NCBI RefSeq assembly: GCF_002532045.1
Contig: NZ_NWTG01000005.1
Coordinates: forward strand, 1-64,000
Direction of reading: 5' to 3'
Source: Bradyrhizobium sp. C9
Lineage (GTDB): Bacteria; Pseudomonadota; Alphaproteobacteria; Rhizobiales; Xanthobacteraceae
Length of the DNA stretch: 64,000 bases
Shown here: positions 1 to 7,710 of the stretch, one piece after another
How the letters are laid out: each line of letters begins with the position of its first letter
Numbering within the stretch: position 1 is the stretch's first letter
The notes under the pieces: model-generated
Told to the model about the DNA's origin: nothing
Database searches by the model: none
The model's input: only the letters and a program-made list of their open reading frames with translations
Position numbers and translations under genes: made by a program

Positions 1-91
1 TGTCCGCCGGCAGCGCCGGCTACTGTGCATGGGGTTGTTTTCGATATTTTGGCAGCGCCCCCCTGCGACGGCCCCATCACTTCATATTGCC

Positions 92-1420
92 CTAGCCGGA
101 GCCGCCCGGCTCCAGCGCTTCGCCGAGCTCGAGCGGATGCGCCATCGTCTCGTGCAGCGCGTCCTTGTCGAGCTCACCCTCCGAGAGGCTGATCACGACG
201 CAGGCGACGCCGTTGCCGATCAGGTTGGTGAGCGCGCGGCACTCGCTCATGAACTTGTCGATGCCGACCAGGATCGCGATCGACTGGATCGGAATATCCG
301 GCACGATCGACAGCGTCGCGGCCAGCGTGATGAAGCCGGCGCCGGTGACGCCCGATGCGCCCTTCGAGGTGATCATGGCGATGCCGAGAATGCCGAGCTC
401 CTGCCAGATCGTCAGATGGGTGTTGGTGGCCTGCGCCAGGAACAACGTCGCCAGCGTCATGTAGATGTTGGTGCCGTCGAGATTGAAGCTGTAGCCGGTC
501 GGCACCACGAGGCCGACCACCGAGCGCGAGGCGCCGAGGTGCTCCATCTTCTGGATCATCTGCGGCAGCACCGTCTCCGACGACGAGGTGCCGAGCACGA
601 TCAGGAGCTCGTCCTTGATATAGGCGATGAAGCGGATGATGGAAAAGCCCGCCAGCCGCGCGATCGCGCCCAGCACGATCAGCACGAACAGGATGCTGGT
701 GAGATAGAAGGTGGCGATCAGCGCCGCCAGATTGACCAACGAACCGAGGCCGTAGGCGCCGACGGTGAAGGCCATCGCGCCAAACGCGCCGAGCGGCGCG
801 ACGCGGACGATCATCCGGATGATGCCGAAGAACATCTTGGATGCCTTGTCGATCGCCTCGGCGATCGGCTCGCCGGGCTTGCCCATCAGGGCAATGGCAA
901 ACCCCGACAGGATCGAGATCAGCAGCACCTGCAGCAGGTCGCCGCGCGCCAGCGCGCCGAAGAAGCTGTCGGGTATGATCGCCATCAAATGGGCAACGAT
1001 TCCCTGCTCCTTCGCCTGCGTCACGTAGGTGGAGACCGACTTCGGATCGATCGTGGCGGGATCGATGTTGAAGCCACGGCCCGGCTGCAGCAGCTCGCCG
1101 ATCAGCAAGCCGACCGCGAGCGCGACCGTCGACACTGCCTCGAAATAGATCAGCGCCTTCAGCCCGACCCGGCCCACGCGCTTGAGGTCGCCCATCGAGG
1201 AGATGCCGTGCACCACGGTGCAGAAGATCACCGGTGCAATCATCATCTTGATCAGCGCGATGAAGCCGTCGCCGAGCGGCTTCAACTGCTTGCCGAGGCC
1301 GGGATAGAAATGACCGATCAGGACGCCGGCGGCGATCGCGATCAGCACCTGGATGTAGAGGATCTTGTACCAGGGCTGATGTCGGTGATGGACGGCGGGC
1401 TTGATCGCGTCTGTCGTCAT
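92..1420 (-). CDS. dctA: C4-dicarboxylate transporter DctA
   Basis: Cation-coupled inner-membrane importer of succinate, fumarate and malate (DAACS family), which in rhizobia feeds the TCA cycle. The 442-residue product is close to the usual 430-450. It shows the family serine-rich reentrant motif ([11 protein letters not shown]), the [13 protein letters not shown] segment and a [14 protein letters not shown] hairpin, all involved in substrate and cation binding. An upstream in-frame ATG would add 32 arginine-rich residues with no family match, so I chose the ATG giving MTTDAIKP. No dctB/dctD sensor genes are adjacent, so control is probably from elsewhere. The long plus-strand reading frame over it is an antisense shadow. 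Confidence 0.95.
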   Translation of the reverse strand: MTTDAIKPAVHHRHQPWYKILYIQVLIAIAAGVLIGHFYPGLGKQLKPLGDGFIALIKMMIAPVIFCTVVHGISSMGDLKRVGRVGLKALIYFEAVSTVALAVGLLIGELLQPGRGFNIDPATIDPKSVSTYVTQAKEQGIVAHLMAIIPDSFFGALARGDLLQVLLISILSGFAIALMGKPGEPIAEAIDKASKMFFGIIRMIVRVAPLGAFGAMAFTVGAYGLGSLVNLAALIATFYLTSILFVLIVLGAIARLAGFSIIRFIAYIKDELLIVLGTSSSETVLPQMIQKMEHLGASRSVVGLVVPTGYSFNLDGTNIYMTLATLFLAQATNTHLTIWQELGILGIAMITSKGASGVTGAGFITLAATLSIVPDIPIQSIAILVGIDKFMSECRALTNLIGNGVACVVISLSEGELDKDALHETMAHPLELGEALEPGGSG

Positions 1421-1561
1421 GAGGTGCCCCGGGCTGGAATGAACTGAACTGGTGATGCCATCTTGGCGGAGCCGCGCGCAAGCGACAATGGCCATTCGCC
1501 GCCGCCGCGCGCGCACACGAATCTGTCATAGACTACGGCCGGTTCGCATCCGGAGGCCGAG

Positions 1562-1720
1562 ATGGAATTCACCGCGCTGTTTCTCGCCATCACCATCGCC
1601 ATGCTGGTGGCCTGGCGTGGCCCGCGTCCGCTCGCGATCGGATTGTTCGCGGTGATCCTGGTCGCTTGCGTCGCGACGTTGCTGCACCACGCCACCGACC
1701 GGCTCACGCTGTCGTTCTGA
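1562..1720 (+). CDS. DUF5993-like small membrane protein
   Basis: A 52-residue frame beginning MEFTALFLAITIAMLVAW and ending in LLHHATDRLTLSF. It has two short hydrophobic segments separated by a WRGPRPLA basic turn, so it is probably a two-pass inner-membrane peptide. It stops 8 bases before dsbB and is surely co-transcribed. Length, the central R-rich turn and the HHATD-LxLSF tail fit the small DUF5993 proteins that I recall lying next to disulfide-formation protein B. Its function is unknown; a helper role for DsbB is inferred only from position. Gene finders with a minimum length cut-off would miss it. Confidence 0.75.
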   Translation: MEFTALFLAITIAMLVAWRGPRPLAIGLFAVILVACVATLLHHATDRLTLSF

Positions 1721-1728
1721 GGCAGGCC

Positions 1729-2283
1729 ATGACCGACACCCGGGCTGTGACCCTCAATGCCCTCGCGCTCTATGGCCTCGCGCTGCTGCTGGCCGCGGCC
1801 TTTGCAGCGCAGCTGCTGCTGCACGAGCTGCCCTGCCCGCTGTGTTTGCTGCAGCGCATCCTTTTCGCCCTGCTGGCGATCGGACCGATCCTGAACATCC
1901 GCTTCGGACCGCGGCCGAGCCATTATGCCCTGTCGCTGCTGACGGCTGTCCTCGGCGCCTCGGTCTCGACCCGGCAGGTGCTGCTGCACATCCTTCCTGG
2001 CGACGCGGGCTATGGGTCCGCGCTGCTCGGCTATCATTATTATACGTGGGCGCTGATCGGATTCATCGCCGCGATCGTGCTGCTGGCCGCGATGTTGCTG
2101 TTCGACCGCCAGTTCGAGCACCGCGCGGCGCCGGGCACCTCGCCCGGCAAATTCGCACAGGGTAGCGTGTGGCTGGTGGTCGGGCTGACGGCGCTGAACG
2201 TGCTTTCAACGCTGCTCGAATGCGGCTTTGGCGCCTGCGCCGACAATCCGATTGTCTATGAGTTGCTCAAGCAGACAAGCTAG
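1729..2283 (+). CDS. dsbB: Disulfide bond formation protein DsbB
   Basis: Inner-membrane quinone reductase that reoxidises periplasmic DsbA. The 184-residue protein has four hydrophobic helices. The first redox pair is visible as CPLC after helix 1, and a second cysteine pair (ECGFGAC) lies near the C-terminus rather than in the longer second periplasmic loop of the E. coli enzyme; this is the compact DsbB layout common in alphaproteobacteria. The chosen ATG follows the small DUF5993 gene by 8 bases. The end overlaps the convergent GST gene by four bases. The product call is firm; the partner DsbA is not in this window. Confidence 0.88.
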   Translation: MTDTRAVTLNALALYGLALLLAAAFAAQLLLHELPCPLCLLQRILFALLAIGPILNIRFGPRPSHYALSLLTAVLGASVSTRQVLLHILPGDAGYGSALLGYHYYTWALIGFIAAIVLLAAMLLFDRQFEHRAAPGTSPGKFAQGSVWLVVGLTALNVLSTLLECGFGACADNPIVYELLKQTS

Positions 2284-2984
2284 GGCCGCTTGGGAATATT
2301 CAACCCGCGCTCCACGGCCGGTCGCTTGAGACCGCGCTCCAGCCAGGCGGCGACGTTCTTGAACTGGTCGAACGCGACGAGTTCGCGCGCGCCGTAGAAG
2401 CCGATCAGGTTGCGCACCCAGCCGAGCATCGAGATGTCGGCGATGGTGTATTCGTCGTCCATGAACCATTGCCGCCCGACAAGATGCATCTCCATCACGC
2501 CGAGCAGCCGCGCGGACTCGGCGACATAGCGCTGTAGCGGCCGCTTGTCCTCATAATCCTTGCCGGCGAATTTGTGGAAGAAGCCGACTTGGCCGAACAT
2601 CGGCCCGATGCCGCCCATCTGGAAATGCACCCACTGGATCGCCTGGTAGCGGCGCGCGGCATCCGCCGGCAACAGCTTGCCGGTTTTCTCGGCAAGATAT
2701 TGCAGGATCGCGCCGGATTCGAACAATGGCAGCGGCTCGCCGCCGGGACCGTTGGGATCGAGGATTGCCGGGATCTTGCCGTTCGGGTTCAGCGACAGGA
2801 ACTCCGCCGTCTTCTGGTCGTCCGTGTTGAAGTCGACGAGATGGACCTCATAGGGCAGCCCGATCTCCTCGAGCATGATCGAGACCTTCACGCCGTTCGG
2901 CGTCGGCAGCGAATAGAGCTGCAGGCGGTCCGGATGCTGGGCGGGCCAGCGTTTTGTGATGGGAAAGGCGGACAGATCGGTCAT
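2280..2984 (-). CDS. Glutathione S-transferase, YghU/YfcG type
   Basis: A 234-residue soluble protein with an N-terminal thioredoxin fold (about residues 20-100, with the SLPTPNGVKVSIMLEE start and the glutathione-binding LFESGAI turn) and an all-helical C-terminal domain. The TPNG active-site region in place of a catalytic Cys or Tyr and the NPNGKIPAI loop are typical of the nu-class GSTs YfcG and YghU, which act as glutathione-dependent disulfide-bond reductases. A redox role would fit its convergent neighbour dsbB, but that link is inference. It is divergently arranged with the SDR gene that starts 78 bases away. Confidence 0.85.
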   Translation of the reverse strand: MTDLSAFPITKRWPAQHPDRLQLYSLPTPNGVKVSIMLEEIGLPYEVHLVDFNTDDQKTAEFLSLNPNGKIPAILDPNGPGGEPLPLFESGAILQYLAEKTGKLLPADAARRYQAIQWVHFQMGGIGPMFGQVGFFHKFAGKDYEDKRPLQRYVAESARLLGVMEMHLVGRQWFMDDEYTIADISMLGWVRNLIGFYGARELVAFDQFKNVAAWLERGLKRPAVERGLNIPKRP

Positions 2985-3062
2985 GTCGACATTCTTTGCA
3001 CGGTTGTTGTTGGGTGGCTAATGTACGGAGCTCATTGAAAGCCGCAAGGTCTGCAACCCGCC

Positions 3063-3932
3063 ATGAACGATCAACAGACAGAGGCAACGCTCGGCCCCTC
3101 CGACGACGAACTCGCAACACATCCGACCGTGTTCGCGGCAGACGCACTGGCCGGTCAGGTGGTCGTCGTATCCGGCGGCGCCGGCGGCATCGGCCGCGCC
3201 ATCGCATGGCTGTTCGCCCGGCTCGGCGCCCATGTCGTGATCGCGGGACGCAATGCCGACAAGCTCGATGCGTTGGTCGATCATCTCGGCCGCAAGGGCC
3301 TGAAGGCGTCGGCGTACGTTGCCGACATCAGGGATCCCGACGCGGCCAGCGCGATGTTCGACGCGCTGTGGACCGCGCATGGCCGCGTCGATCATCTCGT
3401 CAACAGCGCCGGCGGCCAATTCCCGCAAGCGGCGATCGATTTCTCGATCAAGGGCTGGAACGCGGTCATCAACACCAACCTCAACGGCACCTGGTACATG
3501 ATGCAGGCCGCCGCGCAGCGCTGGCGCGACCACAACCATCCCGGCAGCATCGTCAATATCGTCGTGGTCACGACGCACGGCCTCTACGGCATCGCGCACA
3601 CGATCGCCGCGCGCTCCGGCGTGATCGGCCTGTCGCGCGCGCTCGCGGTCGAATGGGCGCCGCTGAACATCCGCATCAACTGCATCGCGCCCGGCGCGAT
3701 CGAGACCGAGGGCTGGAACGTCTACAGCGAAGCGGCGCGCGCCGCCTATCCACGCTCCAACCCGATGATGCGTCCGGGCACGCCCTGGGACATCGCCGAG
3801 GCCGCGGTCTATCTCGCCGCGCCCTCCGGCAAATTCATCACCGGCGAGACGCTGACCGTCGACGGCGGCGGCCAGCATTGGGGCGAGACCTGGACCACCG
3901 GCAAGCCCGACTACTTCAAGGGCGACGAATAA
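3063..3932 (+). CDS. SDR-family oxidoreductase lacking the usual YxxxK
   Basis: A 289-residue Rossmann-fold protein of the short-chain dehydrogenase family, most like 2,4-dienoyl-CoA reductases. The cofactor loop GGAGGIGRA (about residue 40) and the NSAGG motif are intact, and the C-terminal substrate loop (APGAIETEGW) is present. Where classical SDRs have Y-x3-K, this protein reads H-T-I-A-A-R-S-G, so both the general base and the lysine are replaced. Dienoyl-CoA reductases are known to depart from the standard tyrosine, so it may still be active on acyl-CoA substrates. No fatty-acid oxidation genes are adjacent. Confidence 0.8.
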   Translation: MNDQQTEATLGPSDDELATHPTVFAADALAGQVVVVSGGAGGIGRAIAWLFARLGAHVVIAGRNADKLDALVDHLGRKGLKASAYVADIRDPDAASAMFDALWTAHGRVDHLVNSAGGQFPQAAIDFSIKGWNAVINTNLNGTWYMMQAAAQRWRDHNHPGSIVNIVVVTTHGLYGIAHTIAARSGVIGLSRALAVEWAPLNIRINCIAPGAIETEGWNVYSEAARAAYPRSNPMMRPGTPWDIAEAAVYLAAPSGKFITGETLTVDGGGQHWGETWTTGKPDYFKGDE

Positions 3933-3963
3933 CGCACGCATACGCCGCCCGCAGCTCGCTCGA

Positions 3964-4308
3964 TTATTTGCCGTCGTCGAAGCTGACGATGACGGCCGCG
4001 TTCGCGATCAGGATCGGGTCGTTGCCGACATCGGACGGAATCTCGAGCCCGCCCGCGATCGCCTTCACCGTCTTGGTGCCATAGGGCAGTTCCTTGGCGA
4101 CGGCTTCGGTATCGACCGCCTCGGGATTCGGCACCGCGATCGTGACATCGACGAACATGTCGTTGGCGGTCTTGCCGAGCATGCGGAAGAAGCCGAGGCT
4201 GGAATGGCGGATCGCATCCGAGACCGCGCGCTTGGCGGCCTTGGTGGCATCGCGGCCGTGGACGTCGACGCCCATGCCCATTTCAGTGATACAGCGCACG
4301 CGTGTCAT
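3964..4308 (-). CDS. Lin0512 family protein
   Basis: A 114-residue protein matching the Lin0512 conserved family throughout: it begins with the EMGMGVDVHG block, then a DATKAAKRAVSDAI helix, and ends with a D-P-I-L-I-ANAAVIVS strand. The length is normal for the family. Its biochemical role is unknown. It sits convergent to the SDR gene, 31 bases from its stop, and 63 bases downstream of the MFS gene on the same strand, so it may be the distal gene of that transcript. Nothing else about its function can be read from the sequence. Confidence 0.85.
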   Translation of the reverse strand: MTRVRCITEMGMGVDVHGRDATKAAKRAVSDAIRHSSLGFFRMLGKTANDMFVDVTIAVPNPEAVDTEAVAKELPYGTKTVKAIAGGLEIPSDVGNDPILIANAAVIVSFDDGK

Positions 4309-4371
4309 GAAGCTTTCCTGTTGTCGTTGACGTCAGAGACCTTCACTCCTTCGCCCCCTGCGCGCGCGGCG

Positions 4372-5595
4372 TCAAGCCGGGCCCCTCGCCTCGCTGACGT
4401 TGTCGTGATCGCCGCGCGCCAGCATCCTTGCCGCAAGACCGGCAAGGATCGCAGCGCCGACCACCATGACGCAGGCCGCGCTCCAGCCCCACGCAGAGAC
4501 GACCGCGCCGACCGCGATCGGTGCGGTCACCTGGCCGAAATTGCTGCCCGTCATCAACAGCCCCATCATGACCGGCACCATCGCCGCCGAACGCGCCGCC
4601 GCGGGTGCGGACGCAAGCAATGTCGCCGGGATCAGCCCACCGGTCGCGGAGAACAGCAGGCACAGAATGAAGGCGCCCTGCCCGCCGAGCACCGGCAGGA
4701 AGATGCCGAGCGCGGACGCGCCCATCACGACTGCCGCAACTGCGATCAACCCAGTCCGGCTCACACCGCGCGCGAGCAGATTGCCGGCGGCGAGATTGCC
4801 GACGACGTTCGCGGCCGCCGCCAGCGCACTGAGCCCGCCGGCGCTCTGGCTGGAGACGCCGAGCCGCTCCGTCAGAAGGATCGGCAGGAAGCTGAACACG
4901 GCAAAGAACATCAGGCTGTAGAGCCCGAACAGCACCATCAAAAGCGCGGGCGTGCGGCGCCGCGCCAGTGCGGTGGCCTCCTGCATCAAGCCGCTCCGCA
5001 CCGGGCCGGTCCGCAATGCCACCTCAGGCACGATGACGCCGGCAAGCACGAACAGCAGGGCGGCAAACGCAGCACTTGCCCACCAGATCGCGCGCCAACC
5101 GTCGAACACCGGACCTGCGACCAGCGCCAGCGCGATCCCGAACGGGATCACGCAACTCCACACCGCCATGGTGATGTCGCGCGCACCGACATCGACCACG
5201 CGATTGAGCAGTGCGGGGGCGGAAACCATCACCAGCAGGAAGCCAAGCCCTTCCAGCAGTCGCGATCCCAGCAGCACCGCAAGCTGCGGCGCCAGCGCGC
5301 CCGACGCCGCACCGAGCGCAATCGCCGCAAGCCCGCACAACAGCACCCTGCGCGCGCCGACCGCGGCGATCACGACGCCCGCCGGAACACTGCCGACCAG
5401 CCCCAGCACCGCAAAGATGCCGGCGATTGTTCCGACCGCGGCGAGGTCGATGTCGAGGTCTTGTTGCAGCATCGCCGCGGCAATCGGCACCTTCCCGACC
5501 TGGAGGGCGGCGCCGATCCCGCAACCGGTGACGACGGCGACCGTCGCCCATCGTCTTGCTTCGCTCTGTTGCACCACGGCCGTCTCGATCGTCAT
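4372..5595 (-). CDS. MFS transporter (CynX/NarK-like)
   Basis: A 407-residue twelve-helix major facilitator with the usual break into two six-helix halves. The first half carries the GxxxD-like cytoplasmic loop reduced to GARRVLL. The ATG giving MTIETAVV was preferred because the 30 upstream residues are not hydrophobic and would run into the divergent regulator's promoter. The substrate cannot be assigned; the general look is of small DHA1 or cyanate/nitrate-type carriers. It is divergent from a LysR gene 95 bases away, which normally would regulate it, but that gene is frameshifted here. Confidence 0.8.
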   Translation of the reverse strand: MTIETAVVQQSEARRWATVAVVTGCGIGAALQVGKVPIAAAMLQQDLDIDLAAVGTIAGIFAVLGLVGSVPAGVVIAAVGARRVLLCGLAAIALGAASGALAPQLAVLLGSRLLEGLGFLLVMVSAPALLNRVVDVGARDITMAVWSCVIPFGIALALVAGPVFDGWRAIWWASAAFAALLFVLAGVIVPEVALRTGPVRSGLMQEATALARRRTPALLMVLFGLYSLMFFAVFSFLPILLTERLGVSSQSAGGLSALAAAANVVGNLAAGNLLARGVSRTGLIAVAAVVMGASALGIFLPVLGGQGAFILCLLFSATGGLIPATLLASAPAAARSAAMVPVMMGLLMTGSNFGQVTAPIAVGAVVSAWGWSAACVMVVGAAILAGLAARMLARGDHDNVSEARGPA

Positions 5596-5690
5596 GCGTC
5601 CACTCCGCCAGTTCAGCCACCACAGATAGCGATTCCCGATCATCGACAGGAGTGATATGTTTTGCATCCAGTTGATCGATTTCATAGATC

Positions 5691-6631
5691 ATGCTCGATA
5701 ACCTCACGCTCGACCAGATCCGGGTCTTTGTCACCATCGCGGAGAGCGGCAGCTTTCGCGCCGCCGCGACCAAGCTGGCACGGTGCAGTCCGCGGTCAGC
5801 CATGCCATCGCCAACCTCGAGGCCGAACTCGGTCTCATGCTGTTCGACCGCTCCAGCCATCGCCCGGCGCTGACGGCCGAAGGCAAGGCGCTGCTCGGCA
5901 ACGCCCGCGACCTGCTGCTCCGGGTCGATGCGATGCGAGCCCGGGCGCACGGCCTCGGCGAGGGAGTGGAATCGGAACTCTCGCTGGTGGTCGACACGCT
6001 GTTTCCGATCGCCGCAGTCGGCGCGGCGCTGACGGAAATGCGTTCGGCCTATCCGTCCGTCACGATGCGGCTCGCGGTCGAACCGATGGGCGGGCCGATC
6101 GCCGCCCTGACCGAACGGCGCAGTGCGCTTGCCGTCACCGTCGGCGAGGATTTTCGCGATCCCCGCCTCGCGCTCGATGCGATCTGCGCCGTACATGTCG
6201 TCGCCGTCGCCTCCGCCGGCCATCCGCTCGCACGCCGCGGCCGCAAGGGCGTCGCCGACCTTGCCGATCATCTGCAGATCGTGCTGTCCGATCCGACGCC
6301 GCTGTCCGAGGGCCGCAGCTTCGGCGTGCTCTCGCCGCAGATTTGCAGGGTGAGCAATCAGGACACCAAGCACGCCATGATCCTCGCCGGACTCGGCTGG
6401 GGCCGGCTGCCGCTCTGGCAGGTTTCGCGCGACCTTAAGGAGCGTCGCCTGGTACGGGTCGAAACCGGCGCACTCGGCCGCAACGCGGCGCTTGCGATGG
6501 AGGCCTATCTCGCGCACCGGCTCGACGAACCGCTCGGCCCCGCCGCACGCGCATTCGCAGACGCGCTGACGCGGATCGCCGCGCGCAGCGGCGAGCTCAA
6601 ACGCAAGACGGCGACACGCAAGCCGCGCTGA
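5691..6631 (+). pseudogene. LysR-family regulator, frameshifted
   Basis: A full-length LysR transcription factor split over two frames. The first frame supplies the start of the winged HTH (MLDNLTLDQIRVFVTIAESG, then a helix ending KLAR). After about position 5782 the homology continues in another frame as VQSAVSHAIANLEAEL and runs through the effector domain to 6631. One missing base in the CGG/TGCAG region, probably a G, restores a continuous protein of about 313 residues with no other defect. The lesion lies inside the DNA-binding helix, so the product would be inactive unless this is a sequencing error. It is divergent from the MFS gene, its likely target. Confidence 0.85.
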
Positions 6632-6659
6632 AGCTTTTCGATCGCGATCATTTCCCTTG

Positions 6660-6688
6660 TTGACATCGTCAGCGACGAGGCGTATGTC
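6660..6688 (+). promoter_or_regulatory. Candidate sigma-70 promoter
   Basis: A TTGACA box at 6660-6665 and TATGTC at 6683-6688 are separated by exactly 17 bases, a good housekeeping-type promoter. It points into the 6.7-6.9 kb non-coding stretch that ends in a factor-independent terminator, suggesting it drives a small RNA rather than a protein gene. No reading frame with a ribosome site follows it. Confidence 0.5.
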
Positions 6689-6694
6689 CCGCAA

Positions 6695-6892
6695 CCTTCG
6701 CGAGCACTGTCGTTCGCGATCGAACATGAGCACGACGATGCAATACGGATTTGAAAAATTCCGCAGACTATCGAACGGCCTCCGGCCGACCGATAGCGTG
6801 TGCCCGGCTCATGGGAGCGATCTCGCATAATGCGAGGTCGACAGTCCGCCTTAAACGGACCCTCCCGAGCCAGCTGCTCCGGAGGGTTTTTT
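6695..6892 (+). ncRNA. Candidate small RNA ending in an intrinsic terminator
   Basis: Between the frameshifted LysR gene and the tRNA-like array there is no plausible ORF, but there is a promoter-like pair at 6660-6688 and a chain of hairpins. One spans about 6818-6840 (ten pairs, TAA loop), the next is GTCCG/CGGAC with a CCTTAAA loop, and the last is the terminator at 6859-6892. The layout of stacked hairpins plus a poly-U tail is that of a trans-acting sRNA. The 5' end is estimated from the promoter. I cannot assign a named family. It could alternatively be a leader that terminates before the Y-RNA array. Confidence 0.45.
6859..6892 (+). terminator. Intrinsic terminator
   Basis: ACCCTCC at 6859-6865 pairs with GGAGGGT at 6881-6887 around a 15-base loop, followed by a run of six T (6887-6892). 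It separates the candidate sRNA from the structured leader of the Ro/Y-RNA locus. Confidence 0.8.
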
Positions 6893-6920
6893 GTTGTCCG
6901 AAGCACGGCTCATCTGAACT

Positions 6921-7129
6921 GCCCGGCGCAAGCCGGAACGGGAGACCCGGATCCCGGGGCTCGCGCGGCAACGCGCGTGCCCAAGCGCGCGGGGCCTGCC
7001 GGAGGGAACGAGGCGATGAGCCGGACACCGATGGCAGAGTGAACTCCAAGGAGTTCGCAAACGGCGGCGCGTCGATAGCGCCGCGACGAAATTTTCTATT
7101 CGGTTTGCCGCATCGCTGCGGCTCAACCG
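6921..7129 (+). other. GC-rich structured leader, no gene
   Basis: This stretch before the tRNA-like array has no credible ORF. It is rich in hairpins: CCGGC-GCAA-GCCGG at 6923-6936, a six-pair CGCGCG stem with another GCAA tetraloop at 6962-6977, and a palindrome GAACTCC-AA-GGAGTTC at 7041-7056. The recurrent GNRA loops echo the arms seen in the array downstream. It may be the 5' leader of the array transcript or a further RNA of unknown type. No clear promoter is visible immediately before the first module. Confidence 0.4.
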
Positions 7130-7314
7130 ACGCTGGTGGTGAAGATGTCGGATACTTCGCTCCACCGGAAAGAGCGGGTTCGAATCCCGCCTGTGACACA
7201 CGCACCGGGATGCGGCCTGGCAAGGATCCGCACGCGGCCCGGCGCAGTTTCTCGTCCGCAAGGCGAGGCGCTGCGTTGTCGTCACTGACACCGATATCGC
7301 CTGTTCCCCAGCGT
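7130..7314 (+). ncRNA. Y-RNA-like tRNA mimic, module A
   Basis: The ends close a perfect stem, ACGCTGG (7130-7136) with CCAGCGT (7308-7314). Inside it are the array consensus blocks: a 5' block with GGTGGTGAAGAT and a 3' block ATCGCCTGTTCC, which together form an asymmetric internal-loop helix of the sort expected for Ro binding. A canonical T arm follows at 7174-7190 (GCGGG-TTCGAAT-CCCGC). A long acceptor-like hairpin then closes CTGTG with CGCAG (7243-7247), and after TT comes a D-arm-position hairpin at 7251-7267 capped by GCAA. There is no anticodon arm. Bacterial Y RNAs are known tRNA mimics encoded beside Ro orthologues; assignment here is by structure and position. Confidence 0.75.
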
Positions 7315-7323
7315 ACCCATCAA

Positions 7324-7347
7324 TGGCCGGCGTCGCTACGCCGGCCA
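7324..7347 (+). other. Inter-module hairpin
   Basis: TGGCCGGCG (7324-7332) and CGCCGGCCA (7339-7347) form a perfect nine-pair stem with a six-base loop in the gap between modules A and B. There is no T-run, so it is not an intrinsic terminator. It could be an RNase III type processing site or simply a spacer structure in a polycistronic RNA. Confidence 0.5.
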
Positions 7348-7469
7348 GGCGGTGGTGAAGATGTCTGTTACTTCGTGGTAAGGCGCTCCAGCGCCGAGCG
7401 GGTTCGAGGCCCGCACGCCGAAAGGCGGTTCGCCCGCAAGGGCAGCAACAGCATCGCTTGTTCCCCGCC
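7348..7469 (+). ncRNA. Y-RNA-like tRNA mimic, module B
   Basis: The shortest module. GGCGG (7348-7352) pairs with CCGCC (7465-7469), and the consensus blocks GGTGGTGAAGATGTC and CATCGCTTGTTCC lie just inside. An extra hairpin (GGCGCT/AGCGCC) occupies the variable-arm position. The T arm is at 7398-7414 (GCGGG-TTCGAGG-CCCGC). The acceptor equivalent is a minimal CGCC-GAAA-GGCG tetraloop hairpin at 7416-7427, and the D-arm equivalent is GCCC-GCAA-GGGC at 7432-7443. The tight packing of these arms makes the permuted tRNA-like plan easy to see. Expected partner: the Ro protein encoded downstream. Confidence 0.75.
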
Positions 7470-7477
7470 AACCCTCT

Positions 7478-7646
7478 CCACGCCCCGTGGTGAAGATCGC
7501 TGTTACATCGTCTGTGAAACGAGAGGTCGCGGGTTCGAATCCCGCCTGGTGTCATGTGCACCGGTAGCTCAGCGGTAGAGCACTTCCCGATCGGCAGGGT
7601 AAGCTGCCGGCTGGGGTCTCAGCAATCGCCTGTTTCCGGGTCGTGG
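7478..7646 (+). ncRNA. Y-RNA-like tRNA mimic, module C (near-complete permuted tRNA)
   Basis: The closing stem is CCACG (7478-7482) with CGTGG (7642-7646), extended by a mostly paired CCCCG/CCGGG. Consensus blocks are present (TGGTGAAGAT and ATCGCCTGTTT). The core reads as a circularly permuted tRNA: variable segment GAGGTC, T arm 7529-7545 (GCGGG-TTCGAAT-CCCGC), acceptor strand CTGGTGT (7546-7552), a CATGT loop, the other acceptor strand GCACCGG (7558-7564), TA at positions equivalent to U8-A9, then a canonical D arm GCTC-AGCGGTA-GAGC (7567-7581). The anticodon arm is replaced by the Ro-type stem plus two small hairpins. A standard tRNA call fails because no T arm follows the D arm. Confidence 0.8.
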
Positions 7647-7710
7647 TCTTCATTCGTCGGCATGATCTTTGTGCAAGCGCCTCACGTTTGTCGCGACGAT
7701 CGTGCCGACG

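Noticed and set aside
29..1447. Long plus-strand ORF opposite dctA
   Set aside because: Its product is a low-complexity Arg/Asp/His-rich sequence typical of the antisense frame of a high-GC gene.
7558..7582. A conventional tRNA gene starting GCACCGGTAGCTC
   Set aside because: The acceptor strand and D arm are perfect, but no anticodon arm or T arm follows within tRNA distance; the matching T arm and acceptor strand lie upstream, so the unit is permuted.
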